From the NCBI RefSeq assembly GCF_037325665.1, contig NC_090259.1, positions 37,135,323 to 37,199,322 of the forward strand: a DNA stretch of 64,000 nt. The letters run 5' to 3'. The position numbers and the translations under genes were made by a program. Below are positions 47,225 to 58,940 of the stretch, piece by piece. The DNA comes from Littorina saxatilis (lineage: Eukaryota > Mollusca > Gastropoda > Littorinimorpha > Littorinidae). Under the pieces are notes generated by a model, which saw nothing but the letters and a program-made list of their open reading frames with translations, was not told the DNA's origin and made no database searches. Numbering within the stretch: position 1 is the first letter of the stretch; every line of letters starts with the position of its first letter.

Positions 47225-47732
47225 TACATTTTCCAAAACCTACATTAACTCTCAACGTTGCATTCACGTCGAAATCAAACCAAACCACAACCACAACCAA
47301 AAATTCACGTTGTGTCGACGTGTAATTCACGTCAATTTTATCAGGAAAAATGCACCAAAACACAACTTTTACGTTGTGTCAACGTAGAATTCACGTAATC
47401 TTTTATCTAAATTTTGACCTAAAATTTACGTTCCATTCACGTGGACATTACGTAAAAATGCAACGCAATTTCAACCAAACCACAACCACAACCAAAAATT
47501 CACGTTGTGACAACGTAAAATTCACGTAATGTTTTTACGAACAATCCACCTCCACCAATAATTCACGTTGCATTCACGTTGGTGTCACGTAAAATGCAAC
47601 GTTGTTTTCCAACGTTATTCCCACGTGATTTCGTCCATACAAATCTACGTAAAAAAACGTTGAAACGCAACGTAAACCCAACGTAACCCAACGTGAATAT
47701 AACGTGAATACAACGTAAAATTGTTTGCTGGG
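47225..47732. repeat. Right subterminal ACGT-rich region of the 12.5-kb element
   Basis: Repeated AACGTTG, TTCACGTTG and AACGTAAA words, and AACCAAACCACAACCACAAC twice (47274 and 47472). Ends TTGTTTGCTGGG at 47732. Confidence 0.7.
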
Positions 47733-47912
47733 AAGAACAGGATCATTATTCTCATTATGTACCGTACAAAGAACAGGATCATTATTCTCATTATGTACCG
47801 TACAAAGAACAGGATCATTATTCTCATTATTTACCGTACAACGAACAGGATCATTAGTCTCATTATTTACCGTACAAAGAACAGGATCATTATTCTCATT
47901 ATTTACCGTACT
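47733..47912 (+). repeat. 36-bp minisatellite, 5 copies
   Basis: Unit AAAGAACAGGATCATTATTC...CGTAC with small changes (ATGTA/ATTTA). A sixth unit lies at 35230-35268, beyond the 12.5-kb element. Confidence 0.92.
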
Positions 47913-48202
47913 TTTCATTGGCATTTTCGAGCCTCTCAGGTCAACCTTTCTCTCGGGACACCGAACTCATTTGTTCCAAGTCCACAAGATGAAAAGCAAG
48001 GAGACATCAATGGCAAACCCGAAGCAAATGAGGTCGCAGAAACAGCGCGAGTAAATAACCAGGATTTCTAATGATAGGATCTAATGAGGAATTCACCATC
48101 CGTCTATGCAGCCCGTTCTTTGAACCAGAGTCATGCCGGCGATTGTTGACAATTATAGCGGCGTCTTGAAAGCTTTCCCGATACTGCAACAGCGTCATTT
48201 AA

Positions 48203-48558
48203 GGGCACACTCCTTCCCGTTAAAACTGTTTGGCTCTAGCTCATGCTCTAGCTACATCTCGGATCTGGCCCGGCTTTTACGTGAGATAAGACCAGCCCTC
48301 CACTTGGTCACAAACCAGTACCAACCAGCCTGGGTGCTATGTGCACAGTGGGACTGTTGTCATTCATTTCGTCCAAGCCAACAGCGGCGTTTTAAGAAAT
48401 TAATTCATTAAAGAAGTCCAACTCATCTCAGCTAGCTGTGAGGGTGTTGATTTTGGTTTATATGTGACCAAGTGGAGGGATGGTCTTATCCTACGGTAAC
48501 ACCTGGCCACATCTGGGATGGTGACCCAAACCCTGTTTTCACAAGAAGGAGTGTGTCT
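48203..48558. mobile_element. TTAA-flanked foldback element, unexpanded copy
   Basis: TTAA at 48199-48202 and 48559-48562. Left GGGCACACTCCTTCCCGTTA, ATCTGGCCC, CCCTCCACTTGGTCAC; the right arm is its inverse (GTGACCAAGTGGAGGGATGG, GGCCACATCTGGGA, AGAAGGAGTGTGTC). Arms are about 100-120 bp. The centre holds CAGCCTGGGTGCT and GTGCACAGTGGGAC. Confidence 0.8.
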
Positions 48559-48936
48559 TTAAACTGACAAAAGTTAATTACCCGCAGAGCTGTTGCCTTT
48601 TTTTTTTTTTTTTACCGAAGGGAGTCGAGAACATAAGTAATTGTAAGTACAAAATTCGATTCTTCTCCTACCCAGCGCACAACTGATTGAGTCATGGCAC
48701 CCGTAAAAGCAGGGGCCCGATAAAGCGTGTAGCACTTAGAAACAAAGTTATCAGAGGACTGATGGGATGGCAAACATTCCCAGACGCAAAACAAACTACC
48801 GCGGTTTCGCAGTCCATTACCTGCTGGTCTGCAGAAATAGAAGCTGTAGAGCCTGTCGCCTGTGTTAAAGACACACTCCTTCTCGTTAAACTAATAGTTG
48901 GGATCACTATTCCACATCTGGCCCTGCTTTTACATT

Positions 48937-51900
48937 GAATGATACCATCCCTCCACTTGGTCAACATGATACATTGAATGATACCATCCCTCCACTTGGT
49001 CAACATGATACATTGAATGATACCATCCCTCCACTTGGTCAACATGATACATTGAATGAAGCCATCCCTCCACTTGGTCAACATGATACAAATCAAGAGC
49101 CTGGTTGAATGAAGCCATCCCTCCACTTGGTCAACATGATACAAATCAAGAGCCTGGTTGAATGAAGCCATCCCTCCACTTGGTCAACATGATACAAATC
49201 AAGCGCCTGGTTGAATGAAGCCATCCCTCCACTTGGTCAACATGATACAAATCAAGCGCCTGGTTGAATGAAGCCATCCCTCCACTTGGTCAACATGATA
49301 CAAATCAAGAGCCTGGTTGAATGAAGCCATCCCTCCACTTGGTCAACATGATACAAATCAAGAGCCTGGTTGAATGAAGCCATCCCTCCACTTGGTCAAC
49401 ATGATACAAATCAAGCGCCTGGTTGAATGAAGCCATCCCTCCACTTGGTCAACATGATACAAATCAAGAGCCTGGTTGAATGAAGCCATCCCTCCACTTG
49501 GTCAACATGATACAAATCAAGAGCCTGGTTGAATGAAGCCATCCCTCCACTTGGTCAACATGATACAAATCAAGAGCCTGGTTGAATGAAGCCATCCCTC
49601 CACTTGGTCAACATGATACAAATCAAGCGCCTGGTTGAATGAAGCCATCCCTCCACTTGGTCAACATGATACAAATCAAGCGCCTGGTTGAATGAAGCCA
49701 TCCCTCCACTTGGTCAACATGATACAAATCAAGAGCCTGGTTGAATGAAGCCATCCCTCCACTTGGTCAACATGATACAAATCAAGAGCCTGGTTGAATG
49801 AAGCCATCCCTCCACTTGGTCAACATGATACAAATCAAGAGCCTGGTTGAATGAAGCCATCCCTCCACTTGGTCAACATGATACAAATCAAGAGCCTGGT
49901 TGAATGAAGCCATCCCTCCACTTGGTCAACATGATACAAATCAAGAGCCTGGTTGAATGAAGCCATCCCTCCACTTGGTCAACATGATACAAATCAAGCG
50001 CCTGGTTGAATGAAGCCATCCCTCCACTTGGTCAACATGATACAAATCAAGAGCCTGGTTGAATGAAGCCATCCCTCCACTTGGTCAACATGATACAAAT
50101 CAAGCGCCTGGTTGAATGAAGCCATCCCTCCACTTGGTCAACATGATACAAATCAAGAGCCTGGTTGAATGAAGCCATCCCTCCACTTGGTCAACATGAT
50201 ACAAATCAAGAGCCTGGTTGAATGAAGCCATCCCTCCACTTGGTCAACATGATACAAATCAAGAGCCTGGTTGAATGAAGCCATCCCTCCACTTGGTCAA
50301 CATGATACAAATCAAGAGCCTGGTTGAATGAAGCCATCCCTCCACTTGGTCAACATGATACAAATCAAGCGCCTGGTTGAATGAAGCCATCCCTCCACTT
50401 GGTCAACATGATACAAATCAAGAGCCTGGTTGAATGAAGCCATCCCTCCACTTGGTCAACATGATACAAATCAAGCGCCTGGTTGAATGAAGCCATCCCT
50501 CCACTTGGTCAACATGATACAAATCAAGAGCCTGGTTGAATGAAGCCATCCCTCCACTTGGTCAACATGATACAAATCAAGAGCCTGGTTGAATGAAGCC
50601 ATCCCTCCACTTGGTCAACATGATACAAATCAAGCGCCTGGTTGAATGAAGCCATCCCTCCACTTGGTCAACATGATACAAATCAAGAGCCTGGTTGAAT
50701 GAAGCCATCCCTCCACTTGGTCAACATGATACAAATCAAGAGCCTGGTTGAATGAAGCCATCCCTCCACTTGGTCAACATGATACAAATCAAGCGCCTGG
50801 TTGAATGAAGCCATCCCTCCACTTGGTCAACATGATACAAATCAAGCGCCTGGTTGAATGAAGCCATCCCTCCACTTGGTCAACATGATACAAATCAAGA
50901 GCCTGGTTGAATGAAGCCATCCCTCCACTTGGTCAACATGATACAAATCAAGCGCCTGGTTGAATGAAGCCATCCCTCCACTTGGTCAACATGATACAAA
51001 TCAAGCGCCTGGTTGAATGAAGCCATCCCTCCACTTGGTCAACATGATACAAATCAAGAGCCTGGTTGAATGAAGCCATCCCTCCACTTGGTCAACATGA
51101 TACAAATCAAGCGCCTGGTTGAATGAAGCCATCCCTCCACTTGGTCAACATGATACAAATCAAGAGCCTGGTTGAATGAAGCCATCCCTCCACTTGGTCA
51201 ACATGATACAAATCAAGAGCCTGGTTGAATGAAGCCATCCCTCCACTTGGTCAACATGATACAAATCAAGCGCCTGGTTGAATGAAGCCATCCCTCCACT
51301 TGGTCAACATGATACAAATCAAGAGCCTGGTTGAATGAAGCCATCCCTCCACTTGGTCAACATGATACAAATCAAGAGCCTGGTTGAATGAAGCCATCCC
51401 TCCACTTGGTCAACATGATACAAATCAAGAGCCTGGTTGAATGAAGCCATCCCTCCACTTGGTCAACATGATACAAATCAAGAGCCTGGTTGAATGAAGC
51501 CATCCCTCCACTTGGTCAACATGATACAAATCAAGAGCCTGGTTGAATGAAGCCATCCCTCCACTTGGTCAACATGATACAAATCAAGAGCCTGGTTGAA
51601 TGAAGCCATCCCTCCACTTGGTCAACATGATACAAATCAAGAGCCTGGTTGAATGAAGCCATCCCTCCACTTGGTCAACATGATACAAATCAAGAGCCTG
51701 GTTGAATGAAGCCATCCCTCCACTTGGTCAACATGATACAAATCAAGAGCCTGGTTGAATGAAGCCATCCCTCCACTTGGTCAACATGATACAAATCAAG
51801 AGCCTGGTTGAATGAAGCCATCCCTCCACTTGGTCAACATGATACAAATCAAGAGCCTGGTTGAATGAAGCCATCCCTCCACTTGGTCAACATGATACAA

Positions 51901-54560
51901 ATCAAGAGCCTGGTTGAATGAAGCCATCCCTCCACTTGGTCAACATGATACAAATCAAGCGCCTGGTTGAATGAAGCCATCCCTCCACTTGGTCAACATG
52001 ATACAAATCAAGCGCCTGGTTGAATGAAGCCATCCCTCCACTTGGTCAACATGATACAAATCAAGCGCCTGGTTGAATGAAGCCATCCCTCCACTTGGTC
52101 AACATGATACAAATCAAGAGCCTGGTTGAATGAAGCCATCCCTCCACTTGGTCAACATGATACAAATCAAGCGCCTGGTTGAATGAAGCCATCCCTCCAC
52201 TTGGTCAACATGATACAAATCAAGCGCCTGGTTGAATGAAGCCATCCCTCCACTTGGTCAACATGATACAAATCAAGAGCCTGGTTGAATGAAGCCATCC
52301 CTCCACTTGGTCAACATGATACAAATCAAGAGCCTGGTTGAATGAAGCCATCCCTCCACTTGGTCAACATGATACAAATCAAGCGCCTGGTTGAATGAAG
52401 CCATCCCTCCACTTGGTCAACATGATACAAATCAAGAGCCTGGTTGAATGAAGCCATCCCTCCACTTGGTCAACATGATACAAATCAAGAGCCTGGTTGA
52501 ATGAAGCCATCCCTCCACTTGGTCAACATGATACAAATCAAGAGCCTGGTTGAATGAAGCCATCCCTCCACTTGGTCAACATGATACAAATCAAGCGCCT
52601 GGTTGAATGAAGCCATCCCTCCACTTGGTCAACATGATACAAATCAAGAGCCTGGTTGAATGAAGCCATCCCTCCACTTGGTCAACATGATACAAATCAA
52701 GCGCCTGGTTGAATGAAGCCATCCCTCCACTTGGTCAACATGATACAAATCAAGAGCCTGGTTGAATGAAGCCATCCCTCCACTTGGTCAACATGATACA
52801 AATCAAGCGCCTGGTTGAATGAAGCCATCCCTCCACTTGGTCAACATGATACAAATCAAGCGCCTGGTTGAATGAAGCCATCCCTCCACTTGGTCAACAT
52901 GATACAAATCAAGAGCCTGGTTGAATGAAGCCATCCCTCCACTTGGTCAACATGATACAAATCAAGAGCCTGGTTGAATGAAGCCATCCCTCCACTTGGT
53001 CAACATGATACAAATCAAGCGCCTGGTTGAATGAAGCCATCCCTCCACTTGGTCAACATGATACAAATCAAGCGCCTGGTTGAATGAAGCCATCCCTCCA
53101 CTTGGTCAACATGATACAAATCAAGAGCCTGGTTGAATGAAGCCATCCCTCCACTTGGTCAACATGATACAAATCAAGCGCCTGGTTGAATGAAGCCATC
53201 CCTCCACTTGGTCAACATGATACAAATCAAGCGCCTGGTTGAATGAAGCCATCCCTCCACTTGGTCAACATGATACAAATCAAGAGCCTGGTTGAATGAA
53301 GCCATCCCTCCACTTGGTCAACATGATACAAATCAAGCGCCTGGTTGAATGAAGCCATCCCTCCACTTGGTCAACATGATACAAATCAAGAGCCTGGTTG
53401 AATGAAGCCATCCCTCCACTTGGTCAACATGATACAAATCAAGCGCCTGGTTGAATGAAGCCATCCCTCCACTTGGTCAACATGATACAAATCAAGAGCC
53501 TGGTTGAATGAAGCCATCCCTCCACTTGGTCAACATGATACAAATCAAGAGCCTGGTTGAATGAAGCCATCCCTCCACTTGGTCAACATGATACAAATCA
53601 AGCGCCTGGTTGAATGAAGCCATCCCTCCACTTGGTCAACATGATACAAATCAAGAGCCTGGTTGAATGAAGCCATCCCTCCACTTGGTCAACATGATAC
53701 AAATCAAGCGCCTGGTTGAATGAAGCCATCCCTCCACTTGGTCAACATGATACAAATCAAGAGCCTGGTTGAATGAAGCCATCCCTCCACTTGGTCAACA
53801 TGATACAAATCAAGCGCCTGGTTGAATGAAGCCATCCCTCCACTTGGTCAACATGATACAAATCAAGAGCCTGGTTGAATGAAGCCATCCCTCCACTTGG
53901 TCAACATGATACAAATCAAGAGCCTGGTTGAATGAAGCCATCCCTCCACTTGGTCAACATGATACAAATCAAGAGCCTGGTTGAATGAAGCCATCCCTCC
54001 ACTTGGTCAACATGATACAAATCAAGCGCCTGGTTGAATGAAGCCATCCCTCCACTTGGTCAACATGATACAAATCAAGAGCCTGGTTGAATGAAGCCAT
54101 CCCTCCACTTGGTCAACATGATACAAATCAAGCGCCTGGTTGAATGAAGCCATCCCTCCACTTGGTCAACATGATACAAATCAAGAGCCTGGTTGAATGA
54201 AGCCATCCCTCCACTTGGTCAACATGATACAAATCAAGAGCCTGGTTGAATGAAGCCATCCCTCCACTTGGTCAACATGATACAAATCAAGAGCCTGGTT
54301 GAATGAAGCCATCCCTCCACTTGGTCAACATGATACAAATCAAGAGCCTGGTTGAATGAAGCCATCCCTCCACTTGGTCAACATGATACAAATCAAGAGC
54401 CTGGTTGAATGAAGCCATCCCTCCACTTGGTCAACATGATACATTGAATGAAGCCATCCCTCCACTTGGTCAACATGATACAATGAAGCCATCCCTCCAC
54501 TTGGTCAACATGATACCATCCCTCCACTTGGTCAACATGATACAAATCAAGAGCCTGGTT
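48937..54560 (+). repeat. 53-bp satellite array, ~100 copies, with 39-bp edge units
   Basis: Core unit GAATGAAGCCATCCCTCCAC...GAGCCTGGTT (53 bp). Copies are identical except for one A/C site (CAAGAGCC or CAAGCGCC). The left edge has four shorter 39-bp units (GATACCATCC...ACATTGAAT) and the right edge again has shortened units (54442-54540). Confidence 0.97.
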
Positions 54561-54728
54561 GTCTTTGTGCACAGGTGGAACTGTTTGATGAGTTAATTTC
54601 GTAGAGGCTTTTTAAGAAAAATATTTATAAAAAAAAACACACCTCCATTTCACCCCAGCATTCAGTCAGCGTTGTTGCTTTTTAAAGAAATTGATTCATA
54701 AAACAATTCTCATCGTGCACAGAGAGCA

Positions 54729-54905
54729 CCCAGGCTGTTCATTGTTGGTATGTGACCAAGTGGAGGGATGGTCTTATCCCATGTAGCACCCATGCTGTTC
54801 AGTTTTGGTATGTGACCAAGTGGAGGGATGGTCTTATCCCATGTAGCACCCATGCTGTTCAGTTTTGGTATGTGACCAAGTGGAGGGATGGTCTTATCCC
54901 ATGTA
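54729..54905 (+). repeat. 60-bp tandem repeat, 3 copies (right arm)
   Basis: Unit GTATGTGACCAAGTGGAGGG...GTAGCACCCATGCTGTTCAG. It contains the complement of the 53-bp satellite core, showing that both arms of the element have expanded. Confidence 0.92.
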
Positions 54906-54974
54906 AAATCCTGGCCAAATCTGATATGGTGACCCTGAGTGTTTTCACGAGAAGGAATGTGTTTTTAACAATCT

Positions 54975-55504
54975 GAAACTCAGTCTAAGAGTAAAATAAA
55001 CACTGACCGCGCTTGGTGTTTGATAAATCGGTGTTGACCCCAAAACAAGAGATCGTAATACATCGAACAAAAGCTTGTCACCGCAACTAGCCATGACAAA
55101 GCAATGGCGTTATTTTACAAAACCATGTCAGATTTTGTAAAATAACGATTTCTTTTGCTGGTATTTTTACATAAAACCCGAAAAAGTATCGGAAATTTCT
55201 GGTGAATACGAACACTGGAAAGCCAGCGGCCCTTGTTTAGTTGTGCGACGGCAGAGATTGTTTAATTGCTATATCTAGCATGTTTCTTATTAGGATTTGA
55301 ATTTTTCGGGTTAAATAATATTATAAGCTCACACAGACACGCACGCACTCACCGGCGCGCACAAACACACACACTCAGTGACGCGCGCGTGCGCACACAC
55401 ACCGTGCGGAAGCACATACACACTAACGCGCACGCACGCACAGACGCACACACACAAATACACGCACACAGTGACACACACTACACACACACACACACAC
55501 ACAA

Positions 55505-55551
<47 letters not shown>

Positions 55552-56059
55552 AAAACAGAACTTGACTGAACTCAGAACTGCAATCAATATTTCAAAATCC
55601 TGACACACTGTGAACTTGCGACGAAATAAAACCTGCCTGTAACACGCGGTACATAGAATTAGAATGGATGAATTTTATTTTTCGACAACAAACAATACAC
55701 ATCAATCATCAAACGAAACCATCTTTTTTTCTGTTTTCACGTAATCTATATAATACCTTCTATAAGAGTTCATACAAACGACCAAAGCAAGCAAACAAGC
55801 ACGGACATAATTATGCATTCGATCAAATAAGCAAGCAGACGACTAATCAGTATATTCTTATGTTACAGTACCCAGCAAAATACAGTGCCTGTCTCTTCGT
55901 CAATAACATGACAAAGTAGCTTGGTGGTATTCCTTGATCCCTTCCGCGACAAATGAGCTTGTGCGGCTGACAATGACATGCCTGTCTACTATGAAAGAAA
56001 AGTCATCATAATGATTTAGTGTGTGTGTGTGTGTGTGTGTGTGACAAATCAATGGAGCT
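54975..56059. other. CA tract in unremarkable sequence
   Basis: CA-rich 55329-55552 with GCGCAC variants; GT at 56020-56042. No gene recognised. Confidence 0.4.
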
Positions 56060-56170
56060 TTACTCCACTGTTATATATAGCAGGCCGCGTGACGCCCTAT
56101 TTTCTCCGCCCAGAAACGTCTGGGAAGCCGCTCCGGCGCAGCGTGCGCGTGCTGGGCGCGAGCCTTTACA
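56060..56170 (+). promoter_or_regulatory. TATA promoter of the small 95-residue gene
   Basis: TATATATA at 56072-56079 is followed by a GC- and CpG-rich stretch (56085-56165), unlike the AT-rich surroundings. Transcription would start near 56103-56110. The coding start lies about 410 bp downstream behind a splice acceptor. Support is positional only. Confidence 0.45.
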
Positions 56171-56520
56171 AAACGATTTTGTGCAAGCAAGGCAAACTAA
56201 TGTAATACGATTGAAGGAGTTTTTGGTGAACTGCCAGCAGGTTTGCAAGCTATGCAGTTTGTTTTTATTTTTATTTTCAAACGAGATGACTGGTTGGCAA
56301 ATTCTAGCCATCCCAAGAATTAATCGAATGTTAAAGGTCAAGTTTCAAACACTTGTTTTATGATCATTACCCATCTGTTTCCCTGTTGCAGATCACATAC
56401 AACGACCACTGCCACAAGTCGCAGTAGGCGTGAATACCGTTGGGATCCCGATATCAAACGGTGTTTCTGTCGTCGGGGCAGCGGCTCGGGTTTGAATTTT
56501 CCCGCTTCTGAACTTTCACA

Positions 56521-56808
56521 ATGGCGTCGTCAGCTCCGCGCAGACAGACGACCGGCTCGGAGCCGACTGAAAACCCACGCCTTATAACCAGGGCAGACTC
56601 CTCAGACCTGAACCCGAGAAACGTAACGATGAAAAAGAAATTCACAGAGCAGAGCTTCTCGGATCAGGAATCACAAGCAGGAACAACATCCGGGGATCGA
56701 CAGCGACAGGCTTACGTCCCAGCCGGTGACACTGGTGAAAGTGTCGCTGGTGAAGTAAAAGAAGTGAAACGGGTGAAGAACCTTATGTCCGATTTGGAAC
56801 TAATGTAG
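56521..56808 (+). CDS. Small 95-residue hydrophilic protein
   Basis: ATG at 56521 has a strong Kozak context (CACAATGG). The product runs MASSAPRRQTTGSEPTENPR to KNLMSDLELM and stops at 56806-56808. It is hydrophilic, rich in Ser, Thr, Glu, Arg and Gln, with a charged C-terminal stretch (EVKEVKRVKNLMSDLE) that could form a short amphipathic helix. No signal peptide or membrane segment is visible. A splice acceptor CCCTGTTGCAG ends at 56391, so the 5' UTR is probably split. A TATA box lies at 56072-56079 and AATAAA at 56909-56914, giving a compact gene of under 1 kb. I do not recognise the family. It could be an intrinsically disordered regulator, but this is inference. Confidence 0.6.
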   Translation: MASSAPRRQTTGSEPTENPRLITRADSSDLNPRNVTMKKKFTEQSFSDQESQAGTTSGDRQRQAYVPAGDTGESVAGEVKEVKRVKNLMSDLELM

Positions 56809-56820
56809 TGCGTGCCAGAA

Positions 56821-57062
56821 CAGTGGGTAAAATTGAAAAACAGTGTCCCAAATTAATTTTGTTCGTCAGTGACAGTCCACCATTTTGGTTATGTCTCTTG
56901 TCCATGCAAATAAAGTTTATGGAATGAATCGAATTTCAAAGTTTTCATTAGGCGATTCTGCCTCAGTTTTAACACACGATTGTAGGCTCTGTTCGTAAAG
57001 TTTGATACCTTGCAACAGCTACCTTGAATTTGGGACACCGTTCTTGAATTTTACCCTAAGTG
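56821..57062. mobile_element. ~240-bp MITE in the 3' UTR of the small gene
   Basis: Arms GGGTAAAATTGAAAAACAG...GTGTCCCAAATT and, in complement, GGGTAAAATTCAAGAACGG...GTGTCCCAAATT. It starts about 12 bp after the stop of the 95-residue ORF and contains its AATAAA. Confidence 0.6.
56909..56914 (+). terminator. Polyadenylation signal of the small gene
   Basis: AATAAA in CATGCAAATAAAGTTTATGG, 101 bp past the stop. It lies inside an inverted-repeat element (56821-57062), so the signal appears to be supplied by mobile DNA. Confidence 0.5.
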
Positions 57063-57144
57063 CACACTTGTCACCTTGGACACCAAAGACTGTCTGAGGG
57101 TGAGCGAGGGCTTGAAAAATCTGCTTTGCTGAACTCAGAGGTAA

Positions 57145-57424
57145 GGGGGCCCGGGTAGCTCAAATTGTAGTGCACAGCAGGGCCAGACTAGGCTAAGTGG
57201 AGGGGGGGAGGGGGGTTGCCAGTGGTGGTTCAGGGGGATGGGGGGGGTCAGGGGGCTTTGCCCCCTGAAGCTGATGGGTAGGTCATATTCTGAGATAGGC
57301 AAATGGTCGCTCCTTGCATGAAACGGCATAAAATAAACAATAATAAAAAATGTTTTAAATAAGTGAGGTACATGTTTAGACTAGGGGGGGGGGGGTGCGC
57401 AACCCCAATAACCCCCCCCCCTAG
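57145..57424. repeat. G-rich segment with hairpins
   Basis: TCAGGGGGCTTTGCCCCCTG is a near-perfect hairpin at 57249-57268. CTAG-poly-G...poly-C-CTAG (57380-57424) forms a second inverted repeat. Probably a decayed MITE; no coding. Confidence 0.5.
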
Positions 57425-57536
57425 CTCTACACACACACACGCACAGACAGACACACACACACACATACATACACCACGACCCTCGTCTCGATTCCCCCTC
57501 TATGTTACAACATTTAGTCAAAACTTGACTAAATGT
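57422..57536 (-). mobile_element. Hairpin GT element, copy H (left end only)
   Basis: Complement of the left hairpin, GAATCG motif and GT tract, cut right after the GTGTAGAGC motif, next to the poly-C hairpin. Confidence 0.8.
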
Positions 57537-58940
57537 AAAAATTAGCTCGGTGCTCAAGGCCGACAACCTCTGCAGCGCGGCTTTTGTAACAAGGGGGACT
57601 ACTGCGTAACTCTGTCTCATAGTCTGGATCACCACCAGGTGATTGGCGTGGGATACATCGAAGGAGCCAATCTCAACGATATGTGGTGTTAAGCCCTCAA
57701 CAAAAAGTATAAAACCGACAGCTGTCGAACACTGAGGCGCTTATAGTAGGACAATTAATCAAACTGTCTTGAATATATTGAATTTGAGGGCTGAAGCAAT
57801 ATGTTCTTGGTTGTGAAACTATCATATTAGTGCAATATAATTTTTTTTTTTAATAAAAGCAATTTTTAATTAACATTTGTTCAGTATGCGTTCTTCTTCT
57901 GACAGGACTTTGATGTGATGTAAAGGATTCAATAAATGAGAAACTGAAAGCGGTCTGCATGGGGTCCAAGGCTAAGCAGACTTAATCCCCCTGTATAGAG
58001 CGGGAGCAAACATCTAAAGCACTGGTCATGAACTTAATGTTGACTGGTGAAATGTTTCTGTGAATATAATTTTCCCAATCAGGATTATTTGTACATGTTA
58101 TGATGTATGTACAGATTCCAGTATGAATGTGTGCATGTGTGTCTGTGTTTAAAAGGTTCCTGCATTCAAACAGGTTGAAAGAGTATCACACACACATAAC
58201 ACACACAAATAACACAGATACACACACAGAGATAACACACACAGAGTTGAAGAAGAGCAGCTTTCTGGATTTCTTTAATAGTGAGATACATACACTTGTA
58301 CTGTATCTCACTTATGATTCTCATCTTCATAGGATACTGTACATACCTCGGGAATGGGTGCCAAACAGGAAAAAGGAAAATTTACACATGATCATCAAAA
58401 CCGTCCATATGGAAAAAACAAAAGCAATCCAAACACACCATAAACCCACAATTGGTTCTTAAGTTTGGTTTAAAGTATAGCACAGTGGTAACTGGCACAA
58501 GTCGCAGATGTCCTGAATACAAAATGACACCATTAGGACCCGCAAAAAGTGTCACTGCATAGCAGGTGGCCTCACATGAAAGGCATGTTTAGATTATAAA
58601 GGGACAACAGATGTCCTTTCTTGGGAGACGCCCTCTCATCAGAGGTAGGTACACTACCACTGTACAGCAATTGTTAAAACCATGTCAAGAGGGGGAATTA
58701 ATACACAGCTGTGTTGTCCACTTTACAAAAAACAAATTCCTGGTACACATGGTTTGCATTCCTCTTTGCTACTTACATGTTGACACTTGCATACATGACT
58801 GAAACAATTCAAAACAAATCCCAATGTAGAGGAGATGTACATGTACATGCACACTCATGACAAATCTGGACCAAGATATTAAAATCTGAAGGGACATGAA
58901 CAGTTGAGACTTGTCACTAATGGCAAAAACCATGACACTA
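57537..58940. other. Unremarkable
   Basis: Short CA/ACACAGATA repeats at 58187-58250. No gene or element recognised. Confidence 0.3.

Larger units (their letters stand above)
35269..47732. mobile_element. Candidate giant (12.5 kb) DNA transposon with CCCAGCAAACA ends
   Basis: The left end CCCAGCAAACA at 35269 and its complement ending at 47732 are each flanked by the same 36-bp minisatellite unit: one unit on the left (35230-35268) and five on the right. The unit is interrupted at TACAAA|GAACAGG with AA repeated at the junction, so a single insertion with a 2-bp duplication fits. Subterminal regions of about 580 bp (left) and 500 bp (right) are packed with ACGT-centred words (AACGTTG, ACGTGAA, TTTACGT) in both orientations. 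Neither half has an inner end of its own. The interior has hairpin GT elements, SINEs, a 435-bp MITE and a possible terminal exon at 46976. No transposase domain was recognised. Two unrelated elements at repeat copies is the alternative. Confidence 0.5.
48869..54964. mobile_element. TTAA-flanked foldback element inflated by satellite
   Basis: TTAA at 48865-48868 and 54965-54968. Left arm AGACACACTCCTTCTCGTTA...CATCTGGCCCTGC, right arm CTGGCCAAATCTGATATGG...ACGAGAAGGAATGTG. The segment of the left arm around CATCCCTCCACTTGGTCAAC has become about 100 tandem copies. The right arm has three copies of a 60-bp unit containing the complement of the same motif. Confidence 0.75.

Noticed and set aside
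48692-49171. 159-codon minus-strand ORF with repeated HVDQVEGW
   Set aside because: Reads the edge of the satellite array, where 39-bp units keep the frame open; the 53-bp core shifts frame and closes it.
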